Numbered from the stretch's first letter, positions 43,344 to 52,817 are shown. The stretch is 64,000 nt of DNA from Actinoplanes sp. L3-i22 (GCF_019704555.1 NZ_AP024745.1:10715501-10779500); one strand, 5' to 3'. The notes: generated by a model from the letters alone, not told the origin. Program-made: numbers and translations.

Positions 43344-43408
43344 GGTGCGACTTCCCGTTGGTCGGTGGTGATGGCGTCGCCCGCAAGCCTATCCGCAGCG
43401 GACGACCC

Positions 43409-43636
43409 TCACCGGTTCCGCATCCGGTACGTCTTCGTCGCCGCCTCGATCCGCCGCTGCGTGCGGGTCCCCGGAGCGATCTCGCGCTTGACCTTTCCGT
43501 AGAGCCAGAGCCCACCGCCGACCACCGCGGCGATCAGCACCAGGTAGAAGAACGCGCCGAACAGCGCGTGCGCCACCCAGCTCACCACGACCACGCTACC
43601 GATCACCGCCAGCAGGAATACGACTGCCTTGCCCAT
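43409..43636 (-). CDS. Small membrane protein of unknown function
   Basis: 75 residues. Two hydrophobic helices (AVVFLLAVIGSVVVVSWVAH and AFFYLVLIAAVVGGGLWLYG) are followed by a basic tail (KVKREIAPGTRTQRRIEAAT). ATG 43636 gives MGKAVVFLL. It lies 65 bp upstream of ffh on the same strand. No family recognised. Confidence 0.7.
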   Translation of the reverse strand: MGKAVVFLLAVIGSVVVVSWVAHALFGAFFYLVLIAAVVGGGLWLYGKVKREIAPGTRTQRRIEAATKTYRMRNR

Positions 43637-43787
43637 CTGGACCCTCCCGGTCTCGACTGCGCTTACCACCATGCCTGGTCCGCGCAACGGCCCGCATCGG
43701 CCGAGCCCCTGAGACGTTCCCCTAGGGGTGGGACTTTCCGGATAACCCCCACCACGTGAACAACAGCCGTATACCGGCATTAAAGGG

Positions 43788-43793
43788 TATAGA
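43788..43793 (+). promoter_or_regulatory. Candidate -10 box for the glycan island
   Basis: TATAGA at 43788 is the only clear AT-rich -10-like hexamer before the Stealth gene. It lies inside the longest open frame, downstream of GTG 43756, so a start at GTG 43855 is favoured. No clear -35 is seen. Confidence 0.4.
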
Positions 43794-43854
43794 CCGCAAC
43801 TTCCCTCTCGACCGTGGCGTTGAAGCACGCGTGGTGCGGCGAAAGGACGACGGC

Positions 43855-45591
43855 GTGACCCTGCGGCGGATTCTGCGTCGGACGCCCTGGCCGATCCGGA
43901 GACGGATCGCCCAGGCCGCCGGAAGCCGGCTCCTGCCCCGGATGGCGCCCCGGCGACGACTGCGGGTGGCCCGCGCCCTGATGCCGATCGAACCGGCCCG
44001 CGGCGGCCGGCCCGCCGCCACCGGACAGGCCATCCGGGTGCGTACCCCGCAGGGCCGGCTCAGCGCCCGGGTGGTGGCCGCGACCAGCCCCGCCGCCGCG
44101 CGCCGGGCCAACCTCGACCGGGTCGCCGACGCGCTGGACCTGGCCGGCGTCGACTGGTTCCGGCTGCCCGCCCCGCAGCCCACCGGCACCGCGGTCGGCG
44201 TCCCGGAGACCGACCGCGACCTGGTGCTGCGCATCCTGGCCGGAATCGCCGAGCGGGACCACGGGAGGATCCGGCGCAGCGGCCCGGACGGACGCGTCAT
44301 CGCCGTCTGCTGGCCGGTCACCGACCCCGGCGGCAGCCTGGTCCTCGGCCCGGAGCAGGCCTGCGAGGTCGAGCTCTGGCGGGTCGAGCGGGGCAGTCTG
44401 GTCGCGCCGCGGCCCAACCCGATCGCCGACCGGATCCCGGCCGCCGAGCCGGTCGTGATCGCCCCGGAGCCGGTCTTCGGCGCGTTCTGCTCGCCGGACG
44501 ACACCACCGGCTACCGCACCCGGCAGGTCTTCACCACGCTCGACCCGGACCGGATCGACTTCCCCGTGGACGTGGTCTACACCTGGGTGGACGGGGACGA
44601 TCCGGCCTGGCGGCGGCGCAAGGAGCGGGCGCTGGCCGAGAACCCGTGGGTCGGCGCGGCGCACGGGCAGGCGGCCAACGACGCCCGCTTCACCAACCGG
44701 GACGAGCTGCGCTACTCGATGCGCGCGCTGCACCACTTCGCGCCCTGGGTCCGCCACGTCTACCTGGTCACCGACGATCAGGTGCCGGCCTGGCTGGACC
44801 TGGCCCACCCGCGGCTGACCGTGGTCGGCCACCGGGAGGTCTTCGGCGACACCGGCACGCTGCCCACCTTCAACTCGCAGGCGATCGAGTCGCGGCTGCA
44901 CCGGATCCCCGGGCTGGCCGAGCACTTCCTCTACCTGAACGACGACGTGATCCTGGCCCGGCCGGTCACCCCGGACCTGTTCTTCACGGCCGGCGGGCTG
45001 ACCAAGTTCTTCCCGTCGCCGTCGCTGGTCGACCTGTCCCCGCGCGGGCCCGGCGACCGGCCGGCCGACTCGGCGGCGAAGAACAACCGGCGGCTGATCC
45101 GGGACACCTTCGGGCGGGTGCTGACCCGCAAGATGATGCACACCCCGCACCCGTGCCGGCGCAGCGTGCTGACCGAGGTCGAGTCGCGCTTCGCCGAGCA
45201 GGTCCGGAGCACCGCCGGGCACCAGTTCCGGCACCCGGACGACGTGTCGCTGCTCTCCTCGCTGCAGCAGTACTACGCGTACCTGACCGGCCAGGCCACC
45301 CCCGGGAAGATCCGCCACCGGTACGCCGACCTGGCCGACCCGTGGACGCCGTTGAAGCTGGCCACCCTGCTGCGCCTGCGCAACGCCGACACGCTCTGCC
45401 TCAACGACGTGGACGGCCGGGACGCCGCGCCGGACGAGCTGGATTCGCTGCTGGCCGACTTCCTGCCGGCGTACCTGCCCTTCTCCGCCCCCTTCGAGCT
45501 GCGCGAACCACGCGCCGCCACGATGCCGGCCCCGCCGGCCCGTCAACCCCGCCGGCCGGTCCGGACCGTCGCGCTGCCCCCCGTCGCGTGA
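43855..45591 (+). CDS. Stealth-family sugar-1-phosphate transferase
   Basis: 578 residues from GTG 43855, chosen for GAAAGGA 7 bp upstream and the promoter-like TATAGA before it; the frame is open to GTG 43756. All four Stealth regions are present: CR1 FPVDVVYTWVDGDDPAW (about 236-252), CR2 RDELRYSMRALHHFAPWVRH and LVTDDQVPAWL (282-314), CR3 FNSQAIESRLHRIPGLAEHF with LYLNDD (339-364), CR4 MMHTPHPCRRS (about 427). Stealth proteins link hexose-1-phosphates by phosphodiester bonds in capsule-like polymers. The N-terminal about 230 residues are a basic family-specific extension. It is first in the operon with the sugar dehydrogenase. Confidence 0.92.
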   Translation: MTLRRILRRTPWPIRRRIAQAAGSRLLPRMAPRRRLRVARALMPIEPARGGRPAATGQAIRVRTPQGRLSARVVAATSPAAARRANLDRVADALDLAGVDWFRLPAPQPTGTAVGVPETDRDLVLRILAGIAERDHGRIRRSGPDGRVIAVCWPVTDPGGSLVLGPEQACEVELWRVERGSLVAPRPNPIADRIPAAEPVVIAPEPVFGAFCSPDDTTGYRTRQVFTTLDPDRIDFPVDVVYTWVDGDDPAWRRRKERALAENPWVGAAHGQAANDARFTNRDELRYSMRALHHFAPWVRHVYLVTDDQVPAWLDLAHPRLTVVGHREVFGDTGTLPTFNSQAIESRLHRIPGLAEHFLYLNDDVILARPVTPDLFFTAGGLTKFFPSPSLVDLSPRGPGDRPADSAAKNNRRLIRDTFGRVLTRKMMHTPHPCRRSVLTEVESRFAEQVRSTAGHQFRHPDDVSLLSSLQQYYAYLTGQATPGKIRHRYADLADPWTPLKLATLLRLRNADTLCLNDVDGRDAAPDELDSLLADFLPAYLPFSAPFELREPRAATMPAPPARQPRRPVRTVALPPVA

Positions 45592-45620
45592 TCACACCCA
45601 AACACGACAAGGAGATTCGC

Positions 45621-46868
45621 TTGAGCTACGACGTGGTCATCCTCGGCCTGGGGTACGTCGGCCTGCCGCTCGCCCAGCAGGCGATCCGGGCCGGCCTGTC
45701 GGTGCTCGGCTTCGACGTCGACGAGACCGTGGTCAAGTCACTGACCGACGGCCGGTCGCACGTGGACGACCTGAGCGACGCCGACGTCGCCGCCATGGTC
45801 GCCGCCGGCTTCCGGCCGACCTGCGACGAGACCGAGATCGCCGCGGCGCGGACCGCGGTGATCTGCGTGCCGACGCCGCTCTCCGAGGGCGACGGGCCGG
45901 ACCTGCGCGCGGTCACCGGCGCGTCCGCCGCGGTGGGCCGCAACCTGCGCCCGGGGATGCTCGTGGTGCTGGAGTCGACGACCTATCCGGGCACCACCGA
46001 CGACGTGGTCCGGCCGCTGCTCGAGGAGCTCTCCGGGCTGACCGCGGGCACCGGCTTCCGGCTGGCGTTCTCGCCGGAGCGGATCGACCCGGGCAACGCC
46101 GAGTACGGCGCGCACAACACCCCGAAGGTGGTCGGCGGGTTCACGCCGGCCTGCACGGACGCGGCGGCCGAGTTCTACGGGCGGTTCATCGAGACGGTGG
46201 TCCGGGCCCGCGGCACCCGGGAGGCGGAGACCGCGAAGCTGCTCGAGAACACCTACCGGCACGTCAACATCGCGCTGGTCAACGAGATGGCGCGGTTCTG
46301 CCACGAGCTGGACATCGACCTCTGGGACGTGATCAACGCGGCGTCCACCAAGCCGTTCGGCTTCCAGGCGTTCTACCCCGGGCCGGGCGTCGGCGGGCAC
46401 TGCATCCCGATCGACCCGAACTATCTTTCGCACAATGTGCGGAGCAAGCTCGGCTACCCGTTCCGCTTCGTGGAGCTGGCCCAGGAGATCAACGCGACCA
46501 TGCCGGCCTACGTCGCCCGGCGCGCGCAGAACCTGCTCAACGCGGACGGGCAGGCGGTGCGCGGGGCGACCGTGCTGCTGCTGGGCGTCACCTACAAGGC
46601 GAACATCGCCGACCAGCGCGAATCGCCGGCCACCCCGCTGGCCCGCCAGCTCGCCGCGCTCGGCGCCACCGTCGTCTATCACGACCCGCATGTCCGGAAC
46701 TGGTCATTCCCCCGCACCGACGACCTGGAGGGCGCGGTCGCCTCGGCCGACCTGGTGATCCTGGTCCAGAACCACCGCGAATACGACGCCGATCACCTGG
46801 CCCGCCTGGCCAAACGCTTCTTCGACACCCGCGGCGTCACCACCGTCCGCGAGGCGCACCGCCTCTGA
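45621..46868 (+). CDS. Nucleotide-sugar 6-dehydrogenase (UDP-glucose/UDP-HexNAc type)
   Basis: 415 residues from TTG 45621, supported by AAGGAG 6 bp upstream. The NAD fold is DVVILGLGYVGLPLAQQ (GxGxxG 9-14). SPERIDPGN and GAHNTPKVVGG resemble UDP-HexNAc dehydrogenases (WbpA/TviB branch). The catalytic Cys is C261 in GPGVGGHCIPIDPNYL; NTYRHVNIALVNEMARF and GVTYKANIADQRESPA are family blocks. It makes a UDP-uronic acid for a surface polymer. Whether UDP-glucose or a UDP-HexNAc is used cannot be read. It lies 29 bp after the Stealth gene. Confidence 0.93.
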   Translation: MSYDVVILGLGYVGLPLAQQAIRAGLSVLGFDVDETVVKSLTDGRSHVDDLSDADVAAMVAAGFRPTCDETEIAAARTAVICVPTPLSEGDGPDLRAVTGASAAVGRNLRPGMLVVLESTTYPGTTDDVVRPLLEELSGLTAGTGFRLAFSPERIDPGNAEYGAHNTPKVVGGFTPACTDAAAEFYGRFIETVVRARGTREAETAKLLENTYRHVNIALVNEMARFCHELDIDLWDVINAASTKPFGFQAFYPGPGVGGHCIPIDPNYLSHNVRSKLGYPFRFVELAQEINATMPAYVARRAQNLLNADGQAVRGATVLLLGVTYKANIADQRESPATPLARQLAALGATVVYHDPHVRNWSFPRTDDLEGAVASADLVILVQNHREYDADHLARLAKRFFDTRGVTTVREAHRL

Positions 46869-47016
46869 TCTTCCGCGCGCTTCATCGGCCCGGTCCATGT
46901 CCGCTGTGGTCCGGGCCGCTTCGTTTGCCTCGGTACGTCCTGGCGAGGCACCAACCGCACCGGCCCACGCCCTGGGTCCGACGACGCGACGCCGATGCCA
47001 CTCAAGACTCCGGCCG

Positions 47017-47083
47017 GCGGCTTGCGCGTCAGTCCGTGGGCACGGCCGGCGCTCCCCGGACCACAGACTGACGCGCAAGCCGC
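47017..47083. terminator. 18-bp perfect inverted repeat between convergent operons
   Basis: GCGGCTTGCGCGTCAGTC (47017-47034) and its exact complement (47066-47083) are separated by 31 nt. It is placed between the sugar dehydrogenase (plus) and GtrA (minus) in a 290-bp gap without genes. No T-run follows in either direction. It works as a bidirectional hairpin terminator, or could be a remnant of a mobile element. Confidence 0.6.
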
Positions 47084-47159
47084 GGGCCGGGGCCGGGACC
47101 GGCCGCGGCGTCGCGAGGTTGGACCGGGGGCCGGACACCGGCCGTACCGTCGAAGGGTT

Positions 47160-47531
47160 TCAAGAGAAGGTCCAGCGTGAGTTGAGGTAGTAGTTGAGCA
47201 GGGGAATGAGGGTCAGCGCGACCGGCTGGACCAGCGGATACGGCGCGTCGAGGACCTCGGTGCCCAGCCAGAGGACGGTCGTGTTGATCGTGAAGGCGAC
47301 CGCGGTGACGATCAGGAACTTCGATCCGGCGAGCGCGTGGCCGGCCGAGGAGCGGAACACCCACATCCGCTGCAGCAGGTAGGACACCGCGATGCTGGCG
47401 ACGAACCCGGTCGTCGAGGCGAGCACCGGGCGCAGGTGCAGCACGTGCACCCCGAACAGGCCGATGCCGAAATGGGTGATTGTGCTGGCTCCGCCGCTCA
47501 ACGCATACCGGATCAGGCGCCCCCACCGCAT
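47160..47531 (-). CDS. GtrA-like membrane protein
   Basis: 123 residues from ATG 47531 (frame open upstream to 47600). Four hydrophobic helices: LIRYALSGGASTITHFGIGL, VLASTTGFVASIAVSYLLQ, FLIVTAVAFTINTTVLWLG, PVALTLIPLLNYYLNSRWTF; the ending NYYLNSRWTF is the family mark. GtrA-type proteins help flip lipid-linked sugars. It follows the GT2 gene by one base, so it is co-translated; the GT2/GtrA pair matches a GtrB/GtrA-type system for adding single sugars on the outer side. Confidence 0.92.
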   Translation of the reverse strand: MRWGRLIRYALSGGASTITHFGIGLFGVHVLHLRPVLASTTGFVASIAVSYLLQRMWVFRSSAGHALAGSKFLIVTAVAFTINTTVLWLGTEVLDAPYPLVQPVALTLIPLLNYYLNSRWTFS

Positions 47532-47532
47532 C

Positions 47533-48513
47533 TCAGTGGTGACGGGCACGCTCGGCCCACTGTTCCGGGACATCGAGCGACCGTAACGTGTCCGCGCCAC
47601 CGGGCCGCGGCCCGGCCCACTCTTGGACCAGGTAGCGCGGCCGGCCCCGGACCTCCTCGTGGATCCGGGCCAGGTACTCCCCGATCACCCCGAGCCCGAG
47701 CAGCACGAACGTCCCGGTGATCAGCAGCAGCAGGATCACCGTGGGGAACCCGGCCACCGAATGGCCCTGCATCCACCGGACCAGGGTCTGGATCCCGAGC
47801 ACCACCGAGAACCCCGCGAACGTCAGCCCCCCGAGCGTGACCAGGTGCAACGGCGCCGAGGTGAACGACGTGAGGCCGTTGACCGCGAGCCGGAACAGCG
47901 ACCGCGCGGTCCACCGCGACGCGCCGCCCTCCCGGTGATCGATGTCGATCTCGACGGTCTCCCGGGTGAAGCCGATCCAGCTGCTGGTGCCGCGGAAGAA
48001 CGACGAGTGCTCGGGCATCCGCAGCAGCGCGTCCAGCGCCGGCCGGGCGAGCAGCCGGAAGTCGGTCGCGTTGACCAGGTCCACCTGGGTCAGCCGGGTG
48101 AACGCGCGGTTGAACACCCGCGCGCCGAGCCGGCTGCTCAGCGACTGGCCGGTGCGGTTGCGCTTGACCGCCTCGACCACCTGCGCGCCGGCCCGCCAGC
48201 GCCGGATCATCTCCGGGATCACCGCCGGCGGGTGCTGCAGGTCGGCGTCGATCACGATGGTCGCGTCGCCGGCCGCGTGCTCCAGACCGGCCAGCAGCGC
48301 GGCCTCCTTGCCGAAGTTGCGGGACAGCCGCAGCCCGCGGACCCGCGGATCGGCGCCGGCGTGCGCGGCCACCCGGCTCCACGAGTCGTCGGCCGAGCCG
48401 TCGTCGACCAGGATCAGCTCGTAGTCGTGGCCGTCAAGCACCTCGGCCATCCGCCGGACGAACCGGTCGACGCCCGCGCCCTCGTTGTAGACCGGCGCCA
48501 CCACCGAGATCAC
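47533..48513 (-). CDS. GtrB/DPM1-like family 2 glycosyltransferase with two membrane helices
   Basis: 326 residues from GTG 48513. The GT-A domain starts VISVVAPVYNEGAGVDRFVR, with ELILVDDGSADDSWSRV, IVIDADLQHPP (DxD-type) and DFRLLARPALDALL. After about residue 230 come two helices (LVTLGGLTFAGFSVVLGIQT and VILLLLITGTFVLLGLGVIG) and IHEEVRGRPRYLVQEW, as in GtrB. It makes polyprenyl-phosphate sugars. GTG overlaps the stop of the upstream membrane gene (GTGA), and GtrA follows immediately. Confidence 0.93.
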   Translation of the reverse strand: MISVVAPVYNEGAGVDRFVRRMAEVLDGHDYELILVDDGSADDSWSRVAAHAGADPRVRGLRLSRNFGKEAALLAGLEHAAGDATIVIDADLQHPPAVIPEMIRRWRAGAQVVEAVKRNRTGQSLSSRLGARVFNRAFTRLTQVDLVNATDFRLLARPALDALLRMPEHSSFFRGTSSWIGFTRETVEIDIDHREGGASRWTARSLFRLAVNGLTSFTSAPLHLVTLGGLTFAGFSVVLGIQTLVRWMQGHSVAGFPTVILLLLITGTFVLLGLGVIGEYLARIHEEVRGRPRYLVQEWAGPRPGGADTLRSLDVPEQWAERARHH

Positions 48514-50135
48514 GACGGTGCCCGGGTGCAGAACGGGCGGTGCGCGAGCCGGTAGGTGGCCTGGTTCACGGCCTGGTCGAAGCGCCGCATCTCGGCCGGG
48601 TAGCCGGTCCGCCGGTCGCGCGGCAGGCTCGCCCGGAACTGGTCGCGCAGCGTGCAGCGGCGCCCGTCGCCGGCCACCGAGCGGTCGAAGTCGACGATCT
48701 CCTGGGCCACCCGGTCGTGGACGTACGCCGGTTTCTCCGAAGCCACGCCGGCCCGGTAGTCCCGGTTCGCCGAGGTGGAGACCGCGGCGATCACCACGAG
48801 CAGCAGCACCCCGGCGAGCGTGCCGCGCCGGTGCGCCCGCCCGCTGAGCCGGTCCCGCGCGCACACCGCGGTCAGCAGCGCGACCGTGAGCAGGGTGCCG
48901 CCCGCCCCGGCCAGCGCGCTGTCCCGCCAGCCCAGGCCCCACCAGCCGGCCGCGGCGAGGTGCTGCATCTGCTCGTTGAGCGCGCCCATCGTGGCGGCCG
49001 GCACCAGCACGGCCAGGCCGGTCGCGGCGAGCGCCAGGGCCTGCCGGCGGTCCGGGGTGTCGCAGCGCGGCAGGTCCCGCCAGAACCGGCGGACCAGCAG
49101 GAGCAGGGCGATCAGGGCGACCAGCAGGGCCGGGCCGACGGTGTGCCCGTACGGCCCCTCACTCGCCCGCTGCCACATCAGCGGCGGCACCCACGAGGTG
49201 AGCCGGTTCGGCAGCGCGCCCAGCGTCCCGGCCGGCGCCACGTCCGAGCCGGAGTAGCAGGTCCCGGCCGCGCACCGGCGCGCGATGATCATCCGGACCG
49301 GGATCGCCACCGGCAGGAAGCCGGCCCAGAGCAGCCCGGTGAAGCGCGCGCCCGCGCCGGTGCCGATCTCCCGCCACCGCAGGGCGAGCACCGTCCGGGC
49401 CCGGATCAGCACGGCGAACACCGCCAGCGGCAGCGCCAGCCAGGCCATCTCGTTGAACCCGGCCAGCACCGCGCCGGTCAGCACGGCGAGCCCGCCCAGC
49501 CGCGGGCCGAGCCGGATCCGCCCCACGGTCCGGGCCGCGGCCGCGGCGACCAGCAGCACCAGCGCGGCGGTCAGGAAGTAGAGCCCGCCGAACAGGACCG
49601 TGGTGCTGGTCCGGCCGGCCGCCACGAAACTCCCGCCGACCGCGAACGGCAGCACCGCGGCGACCAGCGACGGCGGCCCGGCGAACGCGCGTCCACGGCT
49701 CAGCACCGACTCGGCCAGCACCACGGTGGCCAGCGTCAGCACCACCGCACTCGCCGACGAGACCAGCCGCAGCGACACGTTGGCCGGCAGCCCGAGCAGG
49801 TCGGTGAGCGCGAACGTGACGGTGTCCAGCGCCCACTCGACCATCCGGCCGAGCGGGCGGAAATTGCCCAGGTTCAGGTACTGCGGCACCGAGCGGAACG
49901 CCTCGGCGGCCAGTTCCCACGGGCGGGTCAGGTAGCGGGCGCCGTTGGCGTAGACGTTGAACCGGTGGTCGGCGCTGGGCGGCAGCGCGATCAACGGGGC
50001 CAGCACGATCACCGGGACCAGCACGCAGCGGAGCACGATGGCCCGCCACACCGGCCGCCAGGGCCGCGGCGGCGCGGTCACCGGAGCCGGCCGGGCCGGT
50101 GGCCGGTCGATGGCGCTCAACGTCTCGGCTGTCAC
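48510..50135 (-). CDS. Polytopic membrane protein of the glycan island
   Basis: 541 residues from GTG 50135; about eleven hydrophobic segments (for example AIVLRCVLVPVIVLAPLIAL, VLTGAVLAGFNEMAWLALPL, GPALLVALIALLLLVRRFWR). A loop holds NVYANGARYLTRPWELAAEA, and the C-terminal about 90 residues are extracellular or cytoplasmic (EIVDFDRSVAGDGRRCTLRD). The layout is that of GT-C glycosyltransferases or O-antigen-type flippases/ligases, but no DxD/ExD motif stands out. It is the first gene of the operon membrane protein-GT2-GtrA and is divergent from the acyltransferase by 69 bp. Confidence 0.8.
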   Translation of the reverse strand: MTAETLSAIDRPPARPAPVTAPPRPWRPVWRAIVLRCVLVPVIVLAPLIALPPSADHRFNVYANGARYLTRPWELAAEAFRSVPQYLNLGNFRPLGRMVEWALDTVTFALTDLLGLPANVSLRLVSSASAVVLTLATVVLAESVLSRGRAFAGPPSLVAAVLPFAVGGSFVAAGRTSTTVLFGGLYFLTAALVLLVAAAAARTVGRIRLGPRLGGLAVLTGAVLAGFNEMAWLALPLAVFAVLIRARTVLALRWREIGTGAGARFTGLLWAGFLPVAIPVRMIIARRCAAGTCYSGSDVAPAGTLGALPNRLTSWVPPLMWQRASEGPYGHTVGPALLVALIALLLLVRRFWRDLPRCDTPDRRQALALAATGLAVLVPAATMGALNEQMQHLAAAGWWGLGWRDSALAGAGGTLLTVALLTAVCARDRLSGRAHRRGTLAGVLLLVVIAAVSTSANRDYRAGVASEKPAYVHDRVAQEIVDFDRSVAGDGRRCTLRDQFRASLPRDRRTGYPAEMRRFDQAVNQATYRLAHRPFCTRAPS

Positions 50136-50204
50136 ACCAGAGGCAACGAGGGCCGCCGGAGCGAGGTTGCGACACCTCCGCCCGGGGCGGCGCGTTGAGA
50201 GGCG

Positions 50205-52178
50205 GTGAGCCTCCCCCCGAAGAACTTCCGTCCCGACATCGAGGGCCTCCGGGCGGTCGCCGTGCTCCTGGTGGTGCTCGGGCACGCCGGGGCGCCGTGG
50301 CTGGCCGGCGGCTACGTGGGCGTGGACGTCTTCTTCGTGATCTCCGGGTTCCTGATCACCTCGCTGCTGCTGCGCGAGGCGGCCGGGGGCGGGATCTCGA
50401 TCCGGCGCTTCTACGCCCGGCGGGCCCTGCGGCTGCTCCCGGCCGCGGCGCTGGTGCTGGTCACCACGCTGGTCGCGGCCCGGCTGTGGCTGCCCGCGAT
50501 CCGGATGGGCGAGCTGGCCCGGGACGCGATGTCGGCCGCCGGGTACGTGGCAAACCTGCGGTTCGCCGTCACCGGTACGGACTACCTGAACGCCGACGCG
50601 CCGCCGTCCCCGTTCCAGCACTTCTGGTCGCTCGCCGTCGAGGAGCAGTTCTACCTGGTCTGGCCGCTCCTGCTGCTCCTGCCGAAGCGGAAGCCGCTGC
50701 TGGTGGCGCTGGTGCTGGCGTCGTTCACGGCCGGGGTGCTGGAGACCGCACGGTCGGCGCCGTGGGCGTACTTCGGGCCGCACGCCCGGGCCTGGGAGCT
50801 GGGCGTGGGGGCGCTGCTGGCGGTGTTCGGGGTGCGCCGGGAGAGCCGGCTGCTGGGCGGGGCCGGACTGGTCGCGATCCTGGCGGCGGCGCTGGTGTTC
50901 GACGACTCCACGTCGTACCCCGGGATCTATGCTCTGCTGCCGGTCGCGGGCACCGCGGCCGTGCTGGTCGGCGGGTTCCGGCCGCTCGGGGCCGGTCCGC
51001 TGCAGGCGGTCGGGCGGCTCTCCTACGGCTGGTACCTGTGGCACTGGCCACTGCTGCTGATCGCCCCGGCCGCGCTCGGCGTCGACTCCTCGCTGCCGCT
51101 CGCGCTGCTGCTGTCGGTGCTCGCGCTGGGCCTGGCCTGGGCGACGTATCACCTGGTGGAGAACCCGCTGCGGCACAGCCGGCGGCTGCGCGTCCGGCCG
51201 CGCCGGGCGCTCGGGCTGGGCGTCGGGCTGTCCGGGGCGGTGGCCGCGGTCGCGGTCACCATCGCGCTGCTGCCGCACCCGGTGCCGGCCGGCGCGGCGA
51301 TCCGGGACCTGCGGGCGGCGACCGCGCACGCGGCCGACCCGTACGCGGTGATCACCCGGACCGTGCGGGCCGGCCGGCTCGCCCGGGAGCTGCCGGCGAA
51401 CCTGACGCCGACGCTGGCCCGGGTGAACGACGACAAGGCCCGGGTCTGGGCGGACGGGTGTCACGTCGAGGCGCCGGTGGTGGTCGCGCCGGGCGGCTGC
51501 GTCTACGGCGACCCGGCCTCGCCGACGACCGTGGTGCTGTTCGGCGACTCGCACGCCGCGCAGTGGTTCCCGGCCCTGGAACGGCTCGCGACCGAGCACC
51601 GCTGGCGGCTGGTGTCGCTGACCAAGTCGTCCTGCTCGGCGGCCGATCTGCCGCTCTGGCACGACGGGCTGAAGCGGGAGTACACCGAGTGCGCGCGGTT
51701 CCGGGCGTCGGCGCTGGCCCGGTTCCGGGCGTTGAAGCCGGCCCTGGTGGTGATCGGGTCGAGCTTCAACTACCGCCCGGTGGACACCACGACCGACGAG
51801 GCGGTGCAGTGGCGGGCCGCCTGGCAGCGGACGTACGGCGCGTTCACCGGGATGGGCGCGAAGGTGGCGATGCTCGCGGACACCCCGTACTTCGCCGAGC
51901 GGGTGCCGGTCTGTCTGGCCCGCCAGGCCCGGCTCAAGCGGATCAACCGGTGCGGGTTGAGCACCGCGGCGGCGCTGCGCGGGCCGGTCCAGCGGAGCGT
52001 CGTGGCCGGCTTCACCACGGTCACCGTGATCGACCCGGTGCCGTGGCTCTGCGGCACGTTCTGCCCGCCGGTGATCGGCAACGTGCTCGTCTACCGGGAC
52101 TCCAACCACCTGACCACGACGTACGCCCGGACCGTCGCGCCGCTGCTGGACCGGGCGCTACCGCAGCAGATCGGCTAG
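50205..52178 (+). CDS. Acyltransferase-3/SGNH surface acyltransferase (OafA-type)
   Basis: 657 residues from GTG 50205 (GAGAGG upstream). The N-terminal ten-helix acyltransferase-3 domain begins RPDIEGLRAVAVLLVVLGHA (His27 catalytic) and contains FFVISGFLITSLLL, FQHFWSLAVEEQFYLVWPLL and LSYGWYLWHWPLL. An extracytoplasmic SGNH domain occupies about residues 420-657: VVLFGDSHAAQWFPAL (Ser about 448) and the C-terminal DSNHLT (Asp/His about 632-635). Such fusions move acetyl groups across the membrane and O-acetylate polysaccharides. The 3' end overlaps the convergent gene at 52158 by 21 bp. Confidence 0.94.
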   Translation: MSLPPKNFRPDIEGLRAVAVLLVVLGHAGAPWLAGGYVGVDVFFVISGFLITSLLLREAAGGGISIRRFYARRALRLLPAAALVLVTTLVAARLWLPAIRMGELARDAMSAAGYVANLRFAVTGTDYLNADAPPSPFQHFWSLAVEEQFYLVWPLLLLLPKRKPLLVALVLASFTAGVLETARSAPWAYFGPHARAWELGVGALLAVFGVRRESRLLGGAGLVAILAAALVFDDSTSYPGIYALLPVAGTAAVLVGGFRPLGAGPLQAVGRLSYGWYLWHWPLLLIAPAALGVDSSLPLALLLSVLALGLAWATYHLVENPLRHSRRLRVRPRRALGLGVGLSGAVAAVAVTIALLPHPVPAGAAIRDLRAATAHAADPYAVITRTVRAGRLARELPANLTPTLARVNDDKARVWADGCHVEAPVVVAPGGCVYGDPASPTTVVLFGDSHAAQWFPALERLATEHRWRLVSLTKSSCSAADLPLWHDGLKREYTECARFRASALARFRALKPALVVIGSSFNYRPVDTTTDEAVQWRAAWQRTYGAFTGMGAKVAMLADTPYFAERVPVCLARQARLKRINRCGLSTAAALRGPVQRSVVAGFTTVTVIDPVPWLCGTFCPPVIGNVLVYRDSNHLTTTYARTVAPLLDRALPQQIG

Positions 52179-52817
52179 CGACGGCGGGCTGAGCCGGTCC
52201 ACCACCACGGTCCGTTCGGTGTGGTGGTCCCGGCACAGCTGCGCCAGCCGCTCGGCGAGCAGGTCGTCCCAGGCCCGGTCCGGCCGGTGCCGCTCCCAGG
52301 TGGCCCGGTCCGGCAGGTACTCCATCAGCACCCCGAGCTTGCGGAACAGGGCGAACGCCGGATCGTCGGTCAGCACCACCGGCCGGTGGTCCGGCGTCAC
52401 CAGCAGCCGCTGGTTGACCGTCACCAGGAAGTCGCGCAGTCCGTCGTGGTCCAGGCCGAGGGCCACGTACAGGTGGGCCGGCCGCCGCTTCGCGGCCGGC
52501 GGACGAGAGGCCTGCTCCGGTACGACCGGCACGCCCGGCCGGAGTCGGCGGGCCAGCCCCCGGACCAGCCGCGGTGAGGTGCCGAACGGATCCCGCGCGA
52601 ACGAGACCAGTGCCCTCCCGAGCCGGTAGGACCCGCTGGTGCGCAGCCGCCGGCTCTTCTCCCGCTCCCCGTCACGCTGCTCGGTGAGCCGGTCGCAGCG
52701 GGCCCGCCAGGAGTCGCGCTCCAGCTCGACCGAGCGCATCCGCCCGGTCAGCGCCGCGATCTCCCACTGCATCCGCTCCAGCTCCGGTTTTGTGGATAAA
52801 TCGGACATGTCGTTCAC
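52158..52817 (-). CDS. Coiled-coil protein with glycosyltransferase-associated C-terminus
   Basis: 219 residues from GTG 52817 (GTGA overlap with the upstream stop); ATG 52808 is an alternative. Residues 5-70 are a coiled coil (LERMQWEIAALTGRMRSVEL and following), then SGSYRLGRALVSFARDP, often found before GT domains. The C-terminal half (LYVALGLDHDGLRDFLVTVN, RPVVLTDDPAFALFRKLGVL) resembles a GT-B N-terminal fold but lacks the second half. It may be a truncated GT or a scaffold for the double GT encoded just upstream. Confidence 0.75.
   Translation of the reverse strand: MNDMSDLSTKPELERMQWEIAALTGRMRSVELERDSWRARCDRLTEQRDGEREKSRRLRTSGSYRLGRALVSFARDPFGTSPRLVRGLARRLRPGVPVVPEQASRPPAAKRRPAHLYVALGLDHDGLRDFLVTVNQRLLVTPDHRPVVLTDDPAFALFRKLGVLMEYLPDRATWERHRPDRAWDDLLAERLAQLCRDHHTERTVVVDRLSPPSLADLLR

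Noticed and set aside
48510..52109. 1199-residue minus-strand open frame
   Set aside because: Only the part from GTG 50135 to 48510 codes for the membrane protein. The rest is antisense to the acyltransferase and has shadow composition (His/Arg/Gln/Pro-rich).
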